NCBI GenBank assembly: GCA_030456405.1
Contig: JAKDNQ010000059.1
Coordinates: forward strand, 1 to 10,910
Length of the DNA: 10,910 bases
Direction of reading: 5' to 3'
From: Nitrospira sp.
GTDB lineage: Bacteria; Nitrospirota; Nitrospiria; Nitrospirales; Nitrospiraceae
This document shows positions 6,465-10,910 of this stretch, piece after piece. A program made the position numbers and the translations under genes. The notes under the pieces were generated by a model. It had not been told where the DNA came from and searched no databases. It saw only the letters and a program-made list of their open reading frames with translations. Within the stretch, counting starts at the first letter, position 1; every line of letters begins with the position of its first letter.

Positions 6465-6494
6465 AGTATAAGCGCGTTTTGGTGCGTCACTCAA
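6465..6494 (-). promoter_or_regulatory. Sigma70-type promoter of the methyltransferase-oxidase unit
   Basis: On the reverse strand, TTGAGT (6494-6489) and TATACT (6470-6465) are 18 bases apart, both close to consensus. The predicted start near 6458 leaves a leader of about 40 bases that contains AGGAG before ATG 6419. The promoter lies after the hydrolase stop codon, so methyltransferase and oxidase can be transcribed independently of the hydrolase. It also argues against the TTG start at 6494. Confidence 0.6.
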
Positions 6495-6504
6495 TAAGAA
6501 CTCC

Positions 6505-7632
6505 TTAGTGTGCAGGCACCTGTACAGTTAGAAACCGCAGCAAGGCATCGGTGAACTGTGCCACGTCTTCTACTTGAGGAATGTGGCCCACGCCTTTCAA
6601 CACGACTAAAGTGGGATCCGGCAAGAGGCTTGCGAGCATCTGTCCTTGGGCGAGAGGTGTGAGTTGATCGCGCTCCCCCCACAGCAACAGCGTCGGAGGC
6701 GCGAAGGTGCGATAGGTCTCGGGTTGGCTGCTGAGGGTTGAGGAATCGTCCGCAAAGAGAAATATTTGGAGCCATTCCCCCAATCGGAGCGTACTGTCAC
6801 GGACGACGAGGGGGCGTTGGAGCATCTCCACCAGCGCATCCGTTGCATCGGCAGGATTGTCGATCAGGAGTTGAAAGAGCTGGCGAGTCAGGAGGGGATT
6901 CGTGACGGTGCTGGCGACCAGGGCCTGACGAATCAAGGGGATGCCGAAAACTGACTTGAGGGAGCGAGTTGTCCATCCTGGAGGCGCTGGCGGACTGTTG
7001 TTGGCGGTCATTCCCAAAGCAGCATCGATCAGAACGAGTGATTGCATCTCATGAGTCAGATGTACTGCGGCTTCCACGGTGGCGCGACAGCCGAACGAGT
7101 GTTCGCTCAATGTGACCTGCCTGAGGCCGAGGGCGCACACAATACCGATGATGCGGTGAGCTTGGTCGCGAGAACTGTATCGTGGAAGTAGAGGTTTTTC
7201 GGAGAAGCCAAAAGGCGGCATATCGATGGCAAGACTGTGATAGCCGGCAGCTGCGAGCGCCACCATGGGTTCCCGCCACATCTCGCTCCATGCACCGGTG
7301 CCATGTACAAAAAGCACAGCCGGGCCATTGGCTGGACCCATTTCTTGAACAAAGATTTCGATCTCACCCGTCGGCACGAAACGTCCAGTGGGTGGAGCAG
7401 ATTGCTGTCGGGTCTCGTGTTCCCTGTTGCCGGCCTGTACTGTAAACAGGATCAGTAGGCCCGCGACGACGAATAGGAGCACGGCAATGAGCGACACGGT
7501 TGTTTTGAGGATCAGGCCAATCACGAAGTAGGGTAGCAGGTTTGCCGTAGGGAGCAAGCAGAAAGGCAAGGGGTGAAGGAAGCCCGTGCTTCTCCAGATT
7601 AATGGGCAAGGCGTAGAATTGGCCGTCCCCAC
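6505..7632 (-). CDS. Membrane-anchored alpha/beta hydrolase
   Basis: Up to 375 residues. Residues about 36-66 (FVIGLILKTTVSLIAVLLFVV and on) form a membrane segment, with the catalytic domain after it. Hydrolase motifs are in order: oxyanion region LFVHGTGAW (107-115), nucleophile elbow SEHSFGC (Ser179), acid LWGERDQLTP (Asp322) and histidine GVGHIPQ (His350). This full triad suggests an active serine hydrolase (esterase, lipase or C-C hydrolase). The elbow has Glu at the first small-residue position, where glycine is usual. There is no ATG before the membrane segment. The GTG at 7632 has only a weak GGGAT site; GTG 7524 would start right at the anchor and is an equally reasonable start. It precedes the methyltransferase on the same strand by 85 bases. 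Confidence 0.86.
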   Translation of the reverse strand: MGTANSTPCPLIWRSTGFLHPLPFCLLPTANLLPYFVIGLILKTTVSLIAVLLFVVAGLLILFTVQAGNREHETRQQSAPPTGRFVPTGEIEIFVQEMGPANGPAVLFVHGTGAWSEMWREPMVALAAAGYHSLAIDMPPFGFSEKPLLPRYSSRDQAHRIIGIVCALGLRQVTLSEHSFGCRATVEAAVHLTHEMQSLVLIDAALGMTANNSPPAPPGWTTRSLKSVFGIPLIRQALVASTVTNPLLTRQLFQLLIDNPADATDALVEMLQRPLVVRDSTLRLGEWLQIFLFADDSSTLSSQPETYRTFAPPTLLLWGERDQLTPLAQGQMLASLLPDPTLVVLKGVGHIPQVEDVAQFTDALLRFLTVQVPAH

Positions 7633-7767
7633 TTATCGATCCCGAATGACGGGGTCATTTCCCAATCCAACAATCTGTTGTATGATTCCACCGGTTGTAG
7701 CAAGTTGCCGTTCGTGAAATGTGTGCGAGACATGCGTAACGGGCGCGATCCCAAACTCAAAATTCCG

Positions 7768-7801
7768 GGTTCGAAGTTCCGAAAACCTCGAACTTCAGAC
7801 C
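7768..7801. repeat. Imperfect hairpin in the divergent intergenic region
   Basis: GGTTCGAAGTTC (7768-7779) and GAACTTCAGACC (7790-7801) pair at 10 of 12 positions around a 10-base loop. It lies in the 264-base gap between the divergent hydrolase and DUF6714-like genes. The flanks repeat similar words (AACTCAAAATTCC, GACCTCAAATCC), reminiscent of dispersed intergenic repeats. No T-tract follows on either side, so it is not a standard terminator. The rest of this gap shows no further gene. Confidence 0.5.
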
Positions 7802-7834
7802 TCAAATCCTCGTCCGTCACGTTTTTCTCGCAAG

Positions 7835-7853
7835 TCTCGTGCGAATAACGAGA
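7835..7853. repeat. Short inverted repeat upstream of the DUF6714-like gene
   Basis: TCTCGT and ACGAGA are perfect reverse complements around GCGAATA, 44 bases before ATG 7897. It could be a regulator site or leader hairpin for the plus-strand operon. With 6-bp arms, chance occurrence is quite possible. Confidence 0.3.
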
Positions 7854-7896
7854 TACGCTTCACAAGAATCGGCTCAGTCGAGGTGCGAAGAGAACA

Positions 7897-8541
7897 ATGC
7901 AACCCAAACAGCGGGTCATCGAGCACATTCGGCAGGCCTTTCGCGACACCGAGCGTCCTGGCGATGCGTTTCTTCAGGGAAGCCACGAGGGTTGCGAACC
8001 GGGGGAGTCGGTCTCGCCCTTTATCGGTGTCGCACATTGGTCTCAACTCGATCCTCTCGTCCTTGACGCCGGCTACGATGCGCTGAGCTTCTTTTCAGAA
8101 GGGGCCTTTCGGTATTTCCTTCCTGCCTATTTGATCGCCGACCTCGAAGACCGGTTGCAAACCGCCGATCCGGTGTTCCACCTCACAAATGGATTTTCAG
8201 ACAAGATCATCAAGATCCCCGCGGGGCAACGGACCTATGAGAAGACAATCGGCAAATCGGCCTTCGTCAATCCGCGCAGATACGGAGCGATGACCTGGCA
8301 TGATCATGCGCGTTGCCGGCTTTCCGTGTTTACCAGAGAAGAAGCCTTCGCTATCGTGACCTATTTGGAATATAGTCGGGATGCGGACCCCCATGGACTC
8401 AGTGCAGAGGAAATCAATGCCGCACTCGACAACTTCTGGCGGGACCGAGTTGCGAACGGTCCCACGCATCAGACAATCCGGCAGCACCTCACGGAAGAAG
8501 CGGAATATCTGAAAGATATCGGAAATGGAAAGAACGGATAA
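7897..8541 (+). CDS. DUF6714-like protein of unknown function
   Basis: A 214-residue cytosolic protein without signal peptide or membrane segment. The signature is an AF...PGDAF opening (HIRQAFRDTERPGDAFLQG), then HWSQLDP, followed by YDALSFFSEGAFRYFLPAYL near residues 59-78. This 'sLsFfs..AFRYyLPAYL' block is typical of DUF6714 proteins, which often occur singly in environmental bacteria and have no known activity. A later segment MTWHDHARCRLSVFTREEAFAIVTYLEY links to a charged C-terminus. The start ATG follows AAGAGAAC, a weak ribosome binding site. It is the first gene of a plus-strand series; the O-methyltransferase begins 33 bases after it. Confidence 0.72.
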   Translation: MQPKQRVIEHIRQAFRDTERPGDAFLQGSHEGCEPGESVSPFIGVAHWSQLDPLVLDAGYDALSFFSEGAFRYFLPAYLIADLEDRLQTADPVFHLTNGFSDKIIKIPAGQRTYEKTIGKSAFVNPRRYGAMTWHDHARCRLSVFTREEAFAIVTYLEYSRDADPHGLSAEEINAALDNFWRDRVANGPTHQTIRQHLTEEAEYLKDIGNGKNG

Positions 8542-8574
8542 GAGAACGTATAACAGATAGGAAAGGATTGCCCA

Positions 8575-9588
8575 ATGGCCAAAAATCGATTGACTCCTGC
8601 GAAGATCATGCACCTCGGCACGGGATTTTGGGGATCGAAGACCCTGCTCAGCGCCATCGAACTCGGGTTGTTTACCGAGTTAGCGAAAGGCCCCCTCGAT
8701 GCGGCAGTCTTGACCAAGCGGCTCCAGCTCCATCCCCGCAGCGCGCGCGATTTTTTCGATGCGCTGGTTGCGCTCGGCATGCTCAAACGAACAGGCTCGC
8801 GTTATGCCAACACGACTGACACTGCGCTGTTTCTCGATCGCGCGAAACCCTCATACGTGGGCGGCATACTCGAAATGTGTAATGCGCGGCTCTATCGGTT
8901 TTGGGATTCGTTGACTGAAGGCCTCCGCACCGGCAAGCCGCAGAACGAGGTGAAAACCGGCGGGGACTTTTTCGGCACCCTCTATGGCGATCCGAAACGG
9001 CTGGAGGGGTTCCTGAAGGCCATGACCGGTCTGAGCATCGGACCGGCGCGGGTCATCGCGAAAAAGTTTCCTTGGAAAAAGTACCATACGTTTGTGGACG
9101 TCGGCTGCGCGCAAGGCGGAGTAGCGGTCGAGATCGCGCTGGCGCACAAGCATCTCATCGGCGGCGGCATGGATCTGCCCGTGGTGCAACCGGTATTCGA
9201 AGCCTATGCGAAGGCGCGAGGCGTCGCACAGCGTGCGCGGTTTCACGCAGGAGATTTCTTCAAAGACCCGCTGCCGAAGTGCGATGTGATCGTCATGGGG
9301 CATATCCTCCACGACTGGGACCTGGACGAAAAAATGATGCTTCTTCGCAAGGCCTATGAGGCCCTGACACCCGGAGGAGCCCTGATCGTTCATGAGGCGC
9401 TCATCGACGACGCGCGCAAGCAGAACGCCTTCGGGCTGCTCATGAGCCTGAACATGCTCATCGAGACTCACGGCGGATTCGATTTCACCGGCGCAGATTG
9501 CCGCAAATGGATGAAAGACGTCGGGTTCAAGCGCACGCAAGTCACGCGACTGGTCGGACCGGATGGGATGGTCATAGGATTTAAATAA
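8575..9588 (+). CDS. O-methyltransferase, acetylserotonin / CrtF-like (family 2)
   Basis: A 337-residue SAM-dependent O-methyltransferase of normal family length. Residues 1-100 form a winged-helix dimerisation domain (ALEL-like [16 protein letters not shown], then [25 protein letters not shown]). The catalytic domain has motif [16 protein letters not shown] (174-188), [19 protein letters not shown] with the family HDWD catalytic block (His246, Asp247, Trp248), and [16 protein letters not shown] (264-279). Such enzymes methylate hydroxyl groups of phenolics, polyketides or carotenoid precursors. The acceptor cannot be read here. AAAGGA precedes ATG 8575 at normal spacing. The gene follows the DUF6714-like gene closely and precedes a flavin reductase and an SDR, suggesting small-molecule tailoring. 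Confidence 0.92.
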   Translation: MAKNRLTPAKIMHLGTGFWGSKTLLSAIELGLFTELAKGPLDAAVLTKRLQLHPRSARDFFDALVALGMLKRTGSRYANTTDTALFLDRAKPSYVGGILEMCNARLYRFWDSLTEGLRTGKPQNEVKTGGDFFGTLYGDPKRLEGFLKAMTGLSIGPARVIAKKFPWKKYHTFVDVGCAQGGVAVEIALAHKHLIGGGMDLPVVQPVFEAYAKARGVAQRARFHAGDFFKDPLPKCDVIVMGHILHDWDLDEKMMLLRKAYEALTPGGALIVHEALIDDARKQNAFGLLMSLNMLIETHGGFDFTGADCRKWMKDVGFKRTQVTRLVGPDGMVIGFK

Positions 9589-9608
9589 CGAGGGATTGAC
9601 CCGGTTCA

Positions 9609-9684
9609 TCTGGTCTGTTCGTCTATCTAGTCTGTTTGGTTCAACGAAATACACGAGACAAACCAACAAACCAGAGCAACCAGT
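9609..9684. repeat. Imperfect long hairpin after the O-methyltransferase gene
   Basis: CTAGTCTGTTTGGTT (9627-9641) pairs with AACCAACAAACCAG (9661-9674) apart from two mismatches and one bulge, across a 19-base loop. Flanking CTGGTCTGTTCG (9609-9620) partly matches GAGCAACCAG (9675-9684). The left arm is itself a degenerate direct repeat (CTGGTCTGTT / CTAGTCTGTT). No T-tract follows, so it looks like a structured intergenic repeat that could act as a factor-dependent stop or an mRNA stabiliser. Confidence 0.5.
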
Positions 9685-9712
9685 CGGACGCTGGCGGAAC
9701 TTTTCAGCATCC

Positions 9713-9721
9713 TGCTAGAAT
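9713..9721 (+). promoter_or_regulatory. Extended -10 promoter giving a near-leaderless reductase mRNA
   Basis: TGCTAGAAT is an extended -10 element (TGn + TAGAAT) ending nine bases before ATG 9731. Transcription would start near 9728, leaving almost no leader, and no Shine-Dalgarno sequence is visible before this ATG. No good -35 is seen, which extended -10 promoters can tolerate. Confidence 0.5.
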
Positions 9722-9730
9722 CGCTCCGCT

Positions 9731-10465
9731 ATGCCGATTGAAACGTTCACCGCACAAGTTGAGTCGATCGAAAATCTCACCCACGACGTGCGCCGGCTCG
9801 ATCTGAGACTGATTGAGCCGAGGACCATCGCCTTCAAACCAGGCCAGTTCATTTCGTTCGAGATGCCGCATCCGCAGACCGGCCGTCTCGTGACGCGGGC
9901 CTACTCCATTGCCTCTCAGCCCAGCCAGTCTGGCGTCGTCACACTATTATTCAACCTGGTGCAGGGCGGACCGGGCTCAGGCTTTCTGTTCCATCTTCAG
10001 GTAGGGGACAAGACGCACTTCAAGGGGCCGGCGGGGCATTTCTATCTGCGAGATGACCCCGAGCGCGAACTGTTGTTCGTGGCCAGTGGCACCGGTATTG
10101 CGCCGATCCGGTCCATGCTGCTGGCGAACGCGGAACGTTCTGATCCGAGACCGGCGACTCTATTCTGGGGGCTGCGCAGCCAGCGGGACTTGTACGATCA
10201 GGAGGAGTTGGCTGAATTGTCCAGGCAAAATCCAACCCTCACGGCCATTACCACACTCTCCCGTCCAGATTCCGGCTGGTCCGGCTCATCCGGACGCGTT
10301 TTGGGGCTGATCGAGGAGCGAATTGCATCAGTCAAGAATCTTGCCGTCTATCTCTGCGGGAACAGCGCCATGATTGCAGATGCCACAGCGTTGCTCCAGA
10401 AGAAAGGCCTCTGCCCCATCTATCGCGAAAAATACTACGATGGAGAAGAGGGGGATGGAGGCTGA
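9731..10465 (+). CDS. FNR-type FAD/NAD(P)H oxidoreductase
   Basis: A 244-residue cytosolic flavoprotein of the ferredoxin-NADP+ reductase superfamily. The FAD-binding barrel contains FKPGQFISFEM (35-45), the RAYSIAS motif (56-62) that contacts the flavin, and GSGFLFHL (82-89). The NAD(P)-binding half has GPAGHFYL, ASGTGIAPIRSM (118-129), LFWGLRSQRDLY (144-155) and YLCGNSAMI (207-215). No 2Fe-2S domain is attached, so it must pass electrons to a separate partner such as a ferredoxin, an oxygenase or free flavin. Its last residues (GEEGDGG) are encoded in part by the left arm of the inverted-repeat element at 10445-10555, which also supplies the TGA stop. That suggests the original C-terminus has been replaced. 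Confidence 0.9.
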   Translation: MPIETFTAQVESIENLTHDVRRLDLRLIEPRTIAFKPGQFISFEMPHPQTGRLVTRAYSIASQPSQSGVVTLLFNLVQGGPGSGFLFHLQVGDKTHFKGPAGHFYLRDDPERELLFVASGTGIAPIRSMLLANAERSDPRPATLFWGLRSQRDLYDQEELAELSRQNPTLTAITTLSRPDSGWSGSSGRVLGLIEERIASVKNLAVYLCGNSAMIADATALLQKKGLCPIYREKYYDGEEGDGG

Positions 10466-10555
10466 TGATCTTCCTTGCTCGCGCAACGCGCGGCTTAAGA
10501 AAGCCCTCGTTGGACGCGCGCAGTAGAAGATCAATCAGCCCCCATCCCTGAAGAG
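10445..10555. mobile_element. MITE-like inverted-repeat element with 6-bp flanking direct repeat
   Basis: Arms 10452-10473 and 10526-10548 are reverse complements apart from one mismatch and one extra base (outer words GGGATGG/CCATCCC, inner words GATCTTC/GAAGATC). The interior folds on to an apical GGCTT-AAGA-AAGCC stem (10492-10505) through GCG-rich partly paired sequence. GAAGAG occurs directly on both sides (10445-10450 and 10550-10555), one base outside each arm, as expected for a target-site duplication. There is no coding sequence inside, so it would be non-autonomous. It overlaps the 3' end of the flavin reductase gene. The element type is inference; a REP/BIME-like sequence is the alternative. 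Confidence 0.55.
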
Positions 10556-10600
10556 ATAACGAGCGAGCTTGGAGGGAGTTTCTTTAATTAGGTGAACCTT

Positions 10601-10910
10601 GTGGACCGATTGAAAGACAAAGTTGCGATTGTGACGGGCAGCAGCAGTGGCATCGGCAAGGCGATCGCGCTGCGGTTCGGATCTGAAGGCGCGAAAGTCA
10701 TTGTGACGGCCAGACGTATGGCGCGCTGCGAGCGGACTGTTTCACAGATTACGAAGGGCGGCGGCCAGGCCTGGGCCATTCAGACCGACGTGGCGGATGA
10801 ACGTCAGGTGGATCGCTTGATCGAAGAGACGGTCACGCGCTATGGGCGGCTGGACATTCTCGTGAACAACGCGGGTCTCATTGCGGGCGGGCGGTTAGCC
10901 GAGACGACGA
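10601..10910 (+). CDS. Short-chain dehydrogenase/reductase (SDR), N-terminal part
   Basis: An NAD(P)-dependent classical SDR cut by the window edge after 103 codons. The Rossmann fold is clear: VDRLKDKVAIVTGSSSGIGK with the TGxxxGIG cofactor motif (residues 12-19), VIVTARR at the end of beta-2 (the Arg pair favours NADP), QTDVAD (61-66) and LDILVNNAG with NNAG at 89-92. The catalytic Ser-Tyr-Lys lies beyond the window. No ATG is available. GTG 10601 has AGGTG at good spacing; GTG 10592 with GGAGGGAG farther upstream is the alternative, and TAG 10589-10591 closes the frame above both. The gene follows the flavin reductase by 135 bases across the inverted-repeat element. Confidence 0.93.
   Translation, partial: MDRLKDKVAIVTGSSSGIGKAIALRFGSEGAKVIVTARRMARCERTVSQITKGGGQAWAIQTDVADERQVDRLIEETVTRYGRLDILVNNAGLIAGGRLAETT

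Noticed and set aside
7721..8086. 121-codon plus-strand frame overlapping the DUF6714-like start
   Set aside because: It reads through the intergenic hairpin and then out of frame into the DUF6714-like gene; Arg/Ser-rich with no motif.
8851..9669. 272-codon minus-strand open frame opposite the O-methyltransferase
   Set aside because: Antisense to a strongly supported methyltransferase; no motif or plausible start context.
1..10910. CRISPR array, tRNA, rRNA, integrase or transposase gene
   Set aside because: No regularly spaced repeats, no tRNA-like cloverleaf and no recombinase motifs were found on either strand.

Overview
The window looks like a chromosomal accessory region of a moderately GC-rich, free-living Gram-negative bacterium. 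A Nitrospira-type genome is my best guess. It rests on the flavour of several proteins (the PilZ-like protein, the 53-residue zinc ribbon, the acetylserotonin-type O-methyltransferase) and on short structured intergenic repeats. No rRNA, tRNA or marker gene is present, so the assignment is inference from memory of related proteins.

Left block (1-2115, minus strand): the start of a lipoprotein cut by the window edge, a DUF1059 small protein, a secreted lipocalin-like protein, a 53-residue CxxC/CxxC zinc-ribbon protein, and a TetR/AcrR-family repressor. Two similar 16-bp palindromic sites, one in the tetR promoter and one between tetR and the zinc-ribbon gene, suggest that the repressor controls both. 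Next comes a plus-strand PilZ-like gene (2398-2790). Its start codon directly abuts a perfect 11-bp-arm inverted repeat.

Middle block (7632 down to 2907, minus strand): a membrane-anchored alpha/beta hydrolase, a SAM methyltransferase with a twin-arginine-like N-terminus and its own sigma70-type promoter, and a secreted FAD-linked (PCMH/ALO-type) oxidase. The oxidase ends at a run of nine A residues. Immediately after it, in the -1 frame, lies a 323-codon coding region with no ATG, GTG or TTG start at its beginning. Ribosomal -1 frameshifting or transcriptional slippage at A9 would join the two into an 818-residue protein. Together the genes look like an uncharacterised modification pathway at or beyond the inner membrane.

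Right block (7897-10910, plus strand): a DUF6714-like protein, an O-methyltransferase, an FNR-type flavin reductase and the start of a short-chain dehydrogenase/reductase. This set could reduce and methylate a small molecule. Intergenic gaps hold imperfect hairpins. The most striking is a roughly 100-nt element flanked by a 6-bp direct repeat, whose left arm supplies the last codons and the stop of the flavin reductase.

Most notable observations: the A9 frameshift junction, the paired operator-like sites, the MITE-like element at the 3' end of the reductase, and the hairpin abutting the PilZ-like start codon.
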